From Castanea sativa (taxonomy: Eukaryota > Streptophyta > Magnoliopsida > Fagales > Fagaceae), in the NCBI RefSeq assembly GCF_040712315.1, contig NC_134018.1, forward strand, positions 41,665,335 through 41,729,334: 64,000 nucleotides of DNA. Direction: 5' to 3'. Positions within the stretch are counted from its first letter, which is position 1. Every line of letters starts with the position of its first letter. The translations under genes were made by a program, and so were the position numbers. Below the pieces are notes generated by a model, which did no database searches, was not told the origin of the DNA, and worked only from the letters and a program-made list of their open reading frames with translations. Below, piece after piece: positions 24,410 through 35,427 of this stretch.

Positions 24410-27400
24410 TTATTTGAGCCTCTCTCTGCGTAGTCTCTCCAGTTCCTTTACCATCTGCCAGTGTTCCAATGACAGGCAGTTTTCACCAAAACTAACAGAC
24501 ATTAGCCGGCCCATTGTCAGCCATCTGTTACACGAGAAAGAATATTACCAATGTGCAACAAATTTGCAAATTTGAAACAAAACAATTTACAAACATCACA
24601 GAAGAAGTCAGCCTTTAACCTGTTAAAATCTTGGCTCCCTATGCTCCGATCAGATTGCCTTGCTTCAACCAAGTCATTTTCTACCACCTATAAAGTACCA
24701 TCCAACAACATTAAGTTTCTAAATGTATATTTCAGCCATATACAGAAACAAAGGCAGAAATGAAACTTCAAATTCCAAAATGTATCTAATATAGAGTCCA
24801 AATCTTCTGTCTCATTTTTCCTGCTCCACTCTATATTCCACCAATAAAAACTTGCCAAGTGTTTACCTAATTAATTAAATACTATCATTATTGACTTATT
24901 AATGCTACCATTATTAATTAATAGTAGTATTTAATTAATTAGGTGAACACGTGGCAAGTTTTTATTGGGGGAGTATAGAGTGGGACAGAAGATTTGGACT
25001 CTCTAATATATCACTTTGTGGAAACTGTGGAAACAGGGAAGCGCAAACAGTGCTGTTAAACTTCTTTTTTTTTTTTTTTTGAGAAGAAAACAGTGCTGTA
25101 ACACACTAGCATAGTTAGGCCGCATAAAATGACCAAAGAATAATTTAATGGAAGGTGCCTCCGGAAGATATTGTTTAAATCAGTTTTGTTACATTAGCAT
25201 GAATGCTCCAAGATGTTCTAGGACCATAAAATGGAAAGGTCTTCGAATTATTTTCAAGACTGAATTCTTGAGCTAGAGCCCCTATCAATAAGTTGCATTA
25301 CATTTCCAGTTCTGGAAGAAACTAGTTTATCAAAAATGACATTAAGCTAACTCATACCTTCTGCATTTCTGACTCGATAGAATGTAGCAGTGATTTAACA
25401 GTAGCCAAATACCATCTCCAAGCTTCTAGTGCTTCTGCAGCCACTACTTCAGAGGAATCCACTGAAGTAGGCTGGAATGGTATAACTATATCAGCTGGCA
25501 AGATGTTTGATTTCCCCTCAGAAATAATTAGTAACTGGACATCAGCTGCCATCTCCATTTTATAGTACTTAAAATCATATTCCACCTGCAAATAAATAGA
25601 GTTTTAGGGGTCCGTTTGGTATTGTTGTAGTAAGTAGAACTTCATTTATAGAGCATTAGCTGCAGAATTTTTGTAACAAAGAGTTTTGACAGCATTTGGC
25701 AAACAACAGTGATAAAGTACTTTAGAGTTGTTACTCCATTTGGTAAGCAAATTGATAAAATAAAATAAAAAAATAAAAAGAAGAAGAAGAAGAAGAGCTT
25801 TTTGATGTGAGAAATGACAAGAGAAGACATAATAAAAGCGTTTTATATTTTCATATTTTGGTCTAACTAATGGTCGATATTTATTTCATTAATAACAATG
25901 TCAATAGTATTAATATTAGCAGTAGTATTAGTAGTAGTATCACTCTCTCTCTCTCTCTCTCTTAAAATGAGTGGGAATTAATGTTAATTCATGAGTTCTA
26001 TCAAAAGTTGGAACAGTGCACTAAAGAGGTTTCACAATAAAGCTCGGATTTCAACTTTAGCTTAAAGCTCTTTCTCAACTTTTAGATGGTTCTTAAAGCT
26101 CTTTAGCAAAATTGCCAAGCACATGGTAAATTTTGCGAGAGAGCTTAAAGTTCTTTAAGCACCTCCTCATTGCAAAGCTGGACAGACAGGTGCTTAAATA
26201 TATCAAGTTCATATATTGCAAATCATGTCTATGAGCAACACCCATCCAGTAGCTCCATGAAGCAAAGGCACAGGTAGCATTTCTAGCAACATAATCTGAC
26301 TTTAGCAGAAAAGGTAATGCAGATTTTGCCTACTATTGTGCACTAGGCAGTCCAGCACATCTCTCTCAATCCTCAATTCATATAGGCCAATATACAAGGA
26401 GTAGGAGATATATATGTAAACATGCATACATATACAAACGATGAAGTACCTTCTGCAGCTCCATCAGATTTTTTAACAACCTTGTATTATCCACTCCAAC
26501 AGAGTTGAGGGTCCCTGCTTTCAATTGGGTCTCATCAATGATTAAGTGTGAACCCTCAGCTAGCTGCAGAACTCCAGTAATCAGCCTGGAGCATCAAATA
26601 TGTGAAGTCAAGAAAACTCAATAAGAAAGAATTAATTTTATATTCAAGTCATTAATCAAAATCAAAATAAAAATCAATTCCTAGTGACAAAATGAAAAAT
26701 CCCATTACCTGTTTGTCTCATAATCCTTTATTGGGGCGAGTGAGCTAGAGTTAAGATACTCCACTGTAAGGGGTATGCTATGTGTGACAGGTAGGAGGTC
26801 TTTGACAGCAAGGCTAAGTCGATGGCCAAACAGAGACACACTTTCTTTGCTAAAACCAGTGAGATTTAGTGAAAGCTTTCCCACAGCAAGATTTTCTACT
26901 CTAGTATGCACCTACTCAAGAAAAACTCACTAATGTCAACTCATAGGTACAAGAGATTTGGAGAAGCAACTTAATTAAGACCATAGAGATGAGATATGGA
27001 CAACTGGAAAAACATCATTATCATGAAAGAAAACCACTTACCCTGGACAGAAGATGCAACAACATGAAATGAGCAGCAACACTATCATCACCCAGGACAG
27101 CTGTAAGATGCCTCAACAGAGTCTCCCTTATTTCTCTAACCACATGGGGCCTTGGCTGTGAGAACAAATGATTAATGGCAATTAAACAAAGTAAAGGAAT
27201 TAAAAAAGGAGACCTTAAAGATCAGAAATTACTGCAGACGTCAAAAAAATTCATTGATAGGGAAAAGATGAAGCTAATGTGTATAAAATCACCTCCATAA
27301 TAGGGGAACTATGAAGAAAGTCAGGAACTGTGAGCTTCCTGTGAATAAGACAATGGAGGCGTGGCACCTTCACCCAAAAACACAAAATAAAAAGAAACAA

Positions 27401-29767
27401 TAAGGTTAGGATTTAAGAAATCAATGAACCACAAAACCAATTAGTAACCAGACTAATACATGACAAGTTGTTGACATTCACATTACTAATAATGAATCTA
27501 ATGAGAATTTACAGAAACACGATTCAGCTATTACTTAGAGTATAGTTAGCTGCCATCAACAAATATAATGAAGAACCAAAAATAAATTGGAGTAGCAAGG
27601 AGTCTGTACCTTGTTAGGGGGTAAATGGACCAAGACATCTTCACTAAAACCATTAGATAACTCATCCTGGTCATCCTTGTCCATTGAAACCTCAGAATCA
27701 AATGTGAGGACTCCAATAAACTCAAAAACATCGTTCAGTTTCAAGTCAGACTCTGGAGAATCATATATCTGTATCATAAAATAGATTTAAAAAAATTATC
27801 AACATAAATTGTTCACGGAGAAACCAAAATAAGTTCAACACCATCAATATTGGTAAATAGTCTTAAATTAAATTAAGAAAATGACCAACCACTTACCTTA
27901 ACAAGACAAGGAAGAGATTCACTGTCAATGCTGGGTACCATACTCATATGAGAGCAAATGCCTTCATTTATAGGCTCCTTAGTCTGAGAAGACATGGAAG
28001 GGTGTCCAATTTCTTTCTAGCATAGAAAAAGAAATTCTAATAAATAGAAGTATACATATCAATGGCAAACAATTGACTTGTTATATCAGATGCGCAAAAG
28101 TTAAAAGGAATCAGATAACAGAAACTACGGAATTTGTCACATCCCTATATCTTTCCAGGATAAATTGCAATTAACAAAGTGAGCCCTTTATGGCCCCTAA
28201 GATCAAGGCAGTCCATGACACCTTTCCTTTTAACCAAACAACCCAGAATTTTCATGGTTCACAACATATGTGAATTAAGGTTACGCATACCAGGTGTTAA
28301 TAACATTAATTAACTATAGGAATCAAAATATCAGCAGATTCTTATCCAACCAATGGAAAGAAAGAAAACCAAAAAAAGAAAACAATTGATAATCATCTCT
28401 ACTTACCATCTTTTTGGTACTAGGGGAACCTTGAAATCCCTCATCTGAGACCTGACATTGAACATGTTATGTCAGTTAGATAAATCAAGGACATAAAAAA
28501 TCACATTTTTAAAGCAACAGGAAGTCGAGTACTTGAAAACCCAAGAAACCATCCAATATCCAAAGAAAAGCCCAAATAAAAAGTGAGTACGATTAGTGTA
28601 TAATTCTATCACATTAACCCCATAGAACTTTGCAAACTAAAACATTGATGTATAACTACTTTGGAGCCAACCCAAAATAGGAACGCAATACGCCCCCAAA
28701 GTAATGAAATGGGAAGCACATTGCAGTTAGTAGTTACACTTTCAAACTTAAATCAAGTCCTTATTTCCACAACAGCTGACATTACCTATTGTGATTAGTA
28801 CATACTATATTAGTGGTTTCAGCGTGTGTGAAAGTAACAGTGCTCCAATCACAACATGTCGCCTTAGAAAGTTGTGAAAATTTCTGTCTTTAGCATTCGT
28901 TCTTGATGCTTAATTACATAATCATTCTTGAGCAGCTACTTAAAATGAATAAAAAAATAAATACAATTGCAGGGATGGAACTTACAAGCATATCCATGTG
29001 ATCAACGGATTCATCATCCATTCTCCGACGCTTCTCTCTCTGTTGGGATGAGCAATCCACACATCGATTCACCAACGATTCAGACGATGGTTCCGTCCAA
29101 GAATTCCGCCCCGGAACCTTAAGACAACCATTTTATAAAAAAAAAAACACATCAAACCAAAAGAAAACTTAATTAAAAACAAAAGACGCTAGGTGGGCAT
29201 GTTTTATATATATGAGAAGAGAACTCACAGGAACACAATAAAGTAAACGGCGTTCCCAAACTCGCATATGAGAGGAAGAAGTAGAAGCCATAGGCATAGG
29301 GAAGTGAGAAACATCCATAAACTTGTTGGTTCTCCAAACATCACCATCCTTAAAAGCACCAACGTAAAATTCATTACCCAACATGTCTTGTATCATTCCT
29401 CGGAACCGAACCAATGTATTGGGCTGAACCCATTTGACAGTTTCACCATTCAGAATCGGAACCTATTCAAATTAATTTACCACACGCACACAAGAAGTTA
29501 AAGACGTTAAAATATTGAACGAAAGGTGTTTGTGTTATTGTAAATTTTAAAAACCTTAAACAAAGTAATGTAAAAAAAAAAAAAATGTACCTGAGAAAGG
29601 TGGGTTTGGTCGAAGAGGAATTGGCGGAAGAGATGGAGTGCGCCCCAGTCCTTGCCGTCCAGTGAAGCTGGATCGAAATCCAATCCTGATGAGGCTACCG
29701 CTTTCTCGAATGTTGATCGGACGGCTCCCTGAGGATTTGCTAGCAGATCGTACGCTAATCCCACCAT
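24410..29767 (-). CDS. ETG1: ETG1 / MCM-binding protein (MCMBP family)
   Basis: Thirteen exons in transcript order: 29591-29767, 29229-29462, 28986-29117, 28407-28451, 27897-28016, 27610-27768, 27293-27367, 27042-27155, 26709-26911, 26450-26585, 25358-25585, 24620-24687, 24410-24524. All borders are GT..AG, and the 1806-base frame closes on TAA, giving 601 aa (Arabidopsis ETG1 is near 590). Recognisable stretches include TLVRFRGMIQDMLGNEFY, the ERRLLYCVPV block, IYDSPESDLKLNDV, AVGKLSLNL, SIPLTVEYLN and SLEHWQMVKELERLR at the end. The family binds MCM2-7, helps unload or remodel it after replication, and in Arabidopsis is needed for sister-chromatid cohesion. It acts in the nucleus during S/G2. 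E2F-type sites lie just upstream. Residues encoded by exons 3-4 are the least conserved. The start fits the conserved YDLLxNPxGAVR beginning. Confidence 0.95.
24793..25002. mobile_element. Foldback MITE in an ETG1 intron (210 bp)
   Basis: It lies in the intron between exons 11 and 12. Nearly the whole element folds. Outer arms are AGAGTCCAAATCTTCTGTC and its complement; inner arms are AAAAACTTGCCAAGTG... and ...CACGTGGCAAGTTTTT. A 7-bp duplication CTAATAT flanks it (24786-24792, 25003-25009). Confidence 0.8.
25605..26200. repeat. Likely degraded TIR element in an ETG1 intron
   Basis: The segment starts GGGGTCCGTTTGGTATTGTTG, a common end motif of plant MITEs, and includes a CT microsatellite near 25941-25961. 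The right end near CTTTAAGCACCTCC is not clearly defined. It accounts for much of the 864-base intron between exons 10 and 11. Confidence 0.35.
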
Positions 29768-29822
29768 TTTTTTCTGATTCTGATTTCTCTCTTTCTTTCA
29801 CTGTGTCTCTGTCGATTCCGGT

Positions 29823-29902
29823 GGCGCCAAAACTAAGAAGGTGGTTAAATAGGGTTAGGTTTTCCCGCCAAAACTTGGGATTGGGTTGGGTGCATTCCCG
29901 CC
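29823..29902. promoter_or_regulatory. Cluster of E2F-type sites upstream of ETG1
   Basis: Three matches to the E2F consensus TTTSSCGC lie 56-135 bases above the ETG1 start codon. They are TTTTGGCGCC (minus, 29823-29832), TTTTCCCGCC (plus, 29860-29869) and ATTCCCGCC (plus, 29894-29902). The middle one extends into the near-palindromic TTTTCCCGCCAAAA. This fits the known S-phase, E2F-driven expression of ETG1 orthologues. Confidence 0.75.
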
Positions 29903-31668
29903 AGCCATATCATATACCGTAGTCATGGATTGGGTTGTGGCTGGACTTTAGCTTAGGAGTAGGACTCACAAATCACATGGGCTTCTGAAGCTACCAGCCC
30001 AATTAAATCATAAATCTAAGCTCATATCATTTTTTTTTTTTTTTTTTTGATTTTATTCATCAACAATCTTTTGTCAATACGACGGTCTTTTGAAATTTTT
30101 TTTTTTAATCTATAATTTTATATTGACTTTTTTTTGGATAACCAATTCTATATTGGCTAATATCGAATCAACTGAAAATTTTTATATTCTTGTACCAAAG
30201 TGATTACGAATTGATACTATGCCTTAACGTTAGTTTTTCAAATAAAAATTTTTGGTTTCGCTTGGAGCAGTAAAATGCATTTACGTTACACTGACTTGGC
30301 TTGTCCTGTTGTTGACCAACATGGGTTTATTTTGCCCTAATGGTCCGTTTAGATTGAGGGGAAATTATAGGAAGTAGAGTAAAGTAGAGTAAATTTGGTT
30401 CAAAATTAACTTAATTTTAGCCAACTCTATTTTATTCCACTCCACTCTCCCTGCTTCTCCCCTCCGTCCAAACGGGCCCTAAAAGAATTGCAAGGCTAAG
30501 ATGGGACACCCATAATCTGCCATGCTCAATTGCTATCCTTAACCATTCATTCTTGGGCTCAGATGGGACACCCATAATTATTTAAGCAATTTGCTAATTA
30601 TTTTTTAATTGAAATTTAAATCCTAAAGAACATCATTGGAGTAACTATGGGCCCTTAATCCTTTTGAACAATGTCATGTTGGAGTGGGTTGTGTTTCAAA
30701 CACTTAGCATTGTGTTTTGTGTCCCACATTAGTTAGGAGTGAACCATATTATGAGTTTATAAGCTTTTACATATATAAAGTGATAACTTGAAAATAATAG
30801 ATTAGGTGTCAGGCTTGGGCTTGGGCTTGGGTTTGGGTTTGGCTTTGTTCCTATCTTTCTTAGCTTTATCTTTTTTCCCTCTATTTCTCTCTAGCCCAAT
30901 TTCTGTTCAACCCTTTGGGGGCATTTATTGAATGCACAGTAAAAACCTTGTTCCACTTTTTTCTCTTCAGTATTTCCGAACTACTCCTCTCTTCTTTTGC
31001 TCTGCTCTAATTTTTCTACTCATCTCCCCAAAAATTTTAGGTTCTAATTTTTGGTTTAATCAAAGACAAATAAGGTTGTTTTTTATTCTTCTTGTTTGGG
31101 TATGCGTCCAACTTGAAGAAATTATTATAGTCTAATCTTGGAGGTTGTTCAGTTAAGAAAGTCATTCGCACTATGTTTTACTTTGGGTAAGACGAATCAA
31201 GCTTTAAGAACAATGCTATTTGTGTGATTTTATAGTTTGTGAAATCTTTCTAACTCTATCTATTTATTTTTTTTCATTACTAATTTTTTGGGGTTTATAT
31301 TGTTAAATCAAAATTTGTTTTTCATAGTTTTATTTTCCAACTTGACCCACTAGGGGTATTTGACTCTATACTCCATTCAACAGCTTTGGTTTTTTATTAA
31401 GAGGGGGGGGGGGGGGGGGGTTGTTTTTGGCAAAGCGTTGTTGGTGGAATATTGAGTGGAGCTCCCATTTTGGGACATTAGATTTTTATCCAAAACCTAT
31501 TAGACAAAATAAAGCAGAGACCTCCTAATTTGGCTAACTCTGTATTTGAAAATGGTAATTAGGTCTCTCTCTTGTCATAGTTATGGTGGCAGTAGTACAC
31601 TCGTTTTCAATGGAATACCTTACAACAAAACAAGTTTGAAATCTCAATGACAGGCTCCAAACGCATTC
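29903..31668. other. Intergenic region between ETG1 and the GH17 pseudogene
   Basis: No gene supported. Contains T-rich runs, a Tourist-like MITE (30341-30479) and a poly-G run near 31405-31422. Confidence 0.5.
30341..30479. mobile_element. Tourist-like MITE (139 bp)
   Basis: The left end TGGTCCGTTTAGATTGAGGG and the right end CCCTCCGTCCAAACGGGCCC are inverted repeats. Flanking TAA trinucleotides (30338-30340 and 30480-30482) match the 3-bp duplication of PIF/Harbinger elements. Confidence 0.65.
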
Positions 31669-33370
31669 TTACATGAAATTAATAAGGTAAACTAGTGACT
31701 TGTTGGGATAAAACAACCCCCAGTGTCTCTCCACTGCAGCACCACCCTTTAAGTCCTCATTAACATAGCAAATATCTATGTTTCGATTGGATTTCCAGGC
31801 CGTTTTGGAGTTCCACCATTTGACAGCACGTGCTCTATAAGTTTTGTATTGTACACTTGCGCATTATGAATGCTTGCCACTCCTGCATTGCCGTCTGAGG
31901 GCCACCCTGACTCCGACACCACCACGGGAACTTGGGGTGCTCCAGCTTTCTCTAGTGAAGCATGCAGTGCATCAACTATGGCATCAAACAGGTTAATATA
32001 ACTTAAATTACCATCCCTTCCAACCACACTTGTGGAAGTGAACAATGCATAAGCTAGTGAAATGTTTATAGGATCCCCAATGTAGCTAAAATAAGGGTAC
32101 ACATTTGCTAAGAGTGGTGCACCAATGCTGTTCAAGTAGCGTGCAATAGGTATCATAAAATTCATGGTGTTCATGGCAAAAGTCCCTGCTGAAGGTGGAT
32201 AAGAGACACCCATCACCGATGTTTCAACTGAAGTAGAAACCTTGATATGGTGCCAAAGCCCTCCAATGCTTAATGCGTTGTGCAAGTTTTGTATTGCTGG
32301 GAGGACATATTGGGCATAGTCTCCAGGGATAACTTCATTTCCAACAGCTATATATCGAAAGTGGACATCAGGCCAAAAAGACCTGATGTTCTTTTGGACC
32401 CAATCTTGTGCTGCACTATAGGAATTTGCAAGCCTTTGAATATTCTGATCTGCCACTCCAACCAGGACTTCAATGCCAGACCCTCGAAGTGCTTGTAATA
32501 CTGATGGGTTTGGATCGTAGTCTCATTCGTCCAATATTATATGATTTGTACATGGCAACTACTTCCCTTGGTGATGGTAAGTTGTCACCAATCAATCCAT
32601 TGCATACTCCAATAGAAGAACGACCTTAATTGGGACAATAATTAAAAATCAATTTAGCACTTACTACTTAACACTTTAGGTATCCCATTTAGCTTTGGGT
32701 TCAACCACCTGTTCATTTCATTGGGAAAGTGTGTGGAGTCTTCACCTAGTCCATATAATAATTCTCTTTTAAAAATACTAAAATTATTATCAATTTCACT
32801 AAAAAAAATTTATAAATTGAAGTGATAATGAACCTGTGCTATATCGATAATATAATAAATTTAATTTTCTACCTTCTCTTATTTGAATTATAAGATTAAT
32901 GTAGTATAATTTATAATATCTCTAATATTGCTTGTTACATTTATGTCTTTATTGCTTGTCCATTGTTATTTGTCTTTTCAAAAGTGATTTTTGTGTTCTT
33001 TGGCAATTTTGTCAGGGTTTGCCTTTCCTATTGTGTGGCGCCTGTATAATCCTAACTTTAGCGTAAGCTTTCAACATTGAAAGTTGAAACTCTCGGATAC
33101 TAATATAAAAACTTGTGAGAAATGAGCTTTGACAACTCAATACATGAATGAAACAAAAGAAAATGAGCATTGGTCAAATACAATTTCACATTGGTCACAT
33201 TTTAGATTATAAATATACTAGTATTTAGAAGGTAGTGAGTATATAGTACAACTAAAATACATACATTGAATAAGAGTTTATCAGAACTCACTTGCTAAGT
33301 TTGGTCCGACTGCTAAAAGAATGAAGAAGCCAAGACGTAGCAGATGGCCATTATTGAAGGATTGTCGTAT
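31669..33370 (-). pseudogene. Broken beta-1,3-glucanase (GH17) gene
   Basis: The two-exon layout of secreted GH17 enzymes is preserved: signal-peptide exon 33292-33370, GT..AG intron, main exon 31669-32624. Both catalytic glutamates are still encoded (YIAVGNEV and VVSESGWPSDG). At least four lesions are visible. The expected start codon is ATA (33368-33370). Two bases are missing near 32518, between GRMRL and the following DPNPS. A stop codon replaces the expected Tyr at 31776-31778 after GNPIET. One base is missing near 31761, in the last coding block. After correction the family reading extends to a TAA at 31669. An intact gene would hydrolyse callose-type 1,3-beta-glucans (PR-2 family). 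The longest surviving open frame is 226 codons (31776-32456), but translation from there would lack the N-terminus. Sequencing error could explain one lesion, hardly all. Confidence 0.88.
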
Positions 33371-34336
33371 GACTTTGAAGCATTATACTTTTTTTTTTTT
33401 TTTTTTGAGGAAGTTGAAGCATTATACTTAATCTGCAACAATAGCTTAATTAAACCTTATATATATATATATATATATATATGGACAAAGCCATATATAT
33501 AACCGGGCAGGTTTAAAGCTTGTGCAGCTGAAATTATTGAAGTCTTGGAAGTAGTTGGCAATGCAATTTGTGTGCTCTTGATCTGGTTCCATCCTTTTCT
33601 AAATACTAGTGGTTGACCCGTGCTTTGGACAAATTTTTTTATTTGTAAATGTGTGAATATTAGTCTTTAGACAATTATAGTGTTTTTTTCTTTACCTAAA
33701 TTTTATAAGAAATATTATTATATTATTATAGGGTTGAATTTGTTTGCTTAATAGAAGTTCACATTTGAAAATTAAATAACTGCTTAGCTGACGTTCTCCT
33801 TCTTTGGCAAGTCTACCTTCGATTAAATGTTATTTTTTTCATTGTTATTTACCCAAATAGTCAGTGGACATTTTTAAAAACATAAATAATGTATGTTTAT
33901 GCAATTTATATGTAAACTATCAAATATATTTCATAGAAAAGAGGAAAGAGAATAAAAATTAACAACTCAATTACAATTTTGAATTCAATCTAAAATATGT
34001 AGGTGGTATTAAACTATAGTTTCCATCACAATTAATTAACAACACATATTTTTGTGTAAATGAAATGCAATTGCTTTTATGAGCGTGCTCGATCAATGTT
34101 CTCTAGAGTTCAAACATTTGGTTATTGATGAAATTAAGCATCAGATGGAAGGGCCACAACACAAGAACTAAAGAACCAAGGGTGCTCATAAGATGAACAA
34201 AATTCTGATTTGAACTGTCTATATATATAGAGTTTCTAGGGTATACAATGGAAAGGCAATTCCAATTCTCTCCTACCATGCATGTTAAATGAAGTACAAT
34301 CACTAGAAAAGAAAATTTTTAGCCCAACCATCATCT
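33371..34336. other. Intergenic region between GH17 pseudogene and plastid-protein gene
   Basis: No gene supported. There is a poly-T run near 33390, a TA microsatellite (about 33461-33482), and at 33612 ACTAGTGGTTGACCCGTGC, which resembles a minus-strand Helitron 3' end with a decayed hairpin. Confidence 0.45.
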
Positions 34337-35427
34337 TTATCTTGAGAAAAGTCTGGTAAAGAAGTTTCCTGATTTTGACCTCTCCAAACATGCTACATGA
34401 ACATATCTTCCAAGCCTGTCCACTTGCCTTGCCTCGCCCTTTGTATCTTTCTTGCAAACCTTGCACGTTTTGTCAACCCAACCATCTTCAACATATTGCC
34501 CATCCACTAGAATCAAATAGGAAGGATAAAGATTATTGAAGATTATGAAAATTAACAGTGTGAGAAAGATTTATCATGGTTTTAACATATAAGGTAGGCC
34601 TTCATTAGTTACTGCCAGTAATTTAACTTTAGGTTGGTACTAGAATACTGGTATTAAAGTAACCAATATATGGGCTTATTTTTGGGAATCACAGGACCAA
34701 ACTCATAATAAAAAATAATAAAAAATAAAAACCTTTAAAAGAGACAGTCAAACTCAAATATAAAGTGGTAAATACTAAATAAATTTTGATTTAGGAATTA
34801 TGCAAAGTAAGAAGAATTGACTTCATTGGAGGCAGATATTAAGCAAAGAATTAGTCACACCAATTGATGAGTCCAAAATCAGTACATTGCTAAGCAAAAT
34901 TGTAAAGTTGTGGTTCATACCCTCAATATAGGACTTGAAAAAATCCTTGTATGTCCCTCCAATTTTCCTTCTTAGAGCCCCATACTGCATAAATTGAAAG
35001 ACCCAGTTAGATCATGTTGGTTGCATGCACACATAGCAAGTAACATGCAAAATCAAAATACACAAGTGCTAATTACACACAGACACAATGACACAAAATA
35101 TATCACAAATGATGAGTTTTAAGCCAAAATCACCTGTTCCCTATTCATTCTCCCTCCAGACCTGGTGAACTCTCTGGCCTCGTCCAGAAGCTGAGCATCC
35201 TCAGCAGATCTAACTTGAGAAAAATCGAGAGCTTCTGTTATATTACCAAACAAAGATTGGTTGCTCTCCTTGGGTTCTTCCTTCTGATCATCCTTCTCTG
35301 ATTTAGCTGAAACTGTGAACTTAAAGCTCTTGTTGAACCTGACCCTGTGGTTAGACAAGCTTTGTGCTACTCCAAAATTTGAAGGGAGATTGCCATGTGG
35401 TGTCAAGGGAAGAGTTCTCAGTCCCAT
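34337..35427 (-). CDS. Predicted plastid-targeted protein with CxxC...HxxC motif
   Basis: Exons are 35134-35427, 34921-34984 and 34337-34506. Introns are GT..AG and the product is 175 aa. The first ~45 residues are rich in Ser/Asn/Arg and lack acids, like a chloroplast transit peptide (ending near FKFTVSAKSEKDD). An acidic, Lys/Glu-rich linker follows, then a conserved-looking block (residues ~66-98, SLFGNITEALDFS ... GGRMNREQ). The C-terminal part has YGALRRKIGGTYKDFFKSY and a cysteine pair CKVC followed by VHVACLE. C-x2-C ... H-x2-C could bind one zinc or another metal. The protein ends FFTRLFSR. I recognise it as a conserved plant protein but cannot name it. The start is the first ATG of the frame. 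It lies between ETG1 and KUP2, where I recall no counterpart in Arabidopsis. Confidence 0.85.

Noticed and set aside
29638..29922. Plus-strand open frame opposite ETG1 exon 1
   Set aside because: Antisense shadow of the conserved ETG1 exon and promoter.
33612..34235. Minus-strand Helitron ending at ACTAGTGGTTGACCCGTGC
   Set aside because: The hairpin is decayed and the opposite end (TATATATAGAG near 34220) is too unspecific, so it is not listed as an element.
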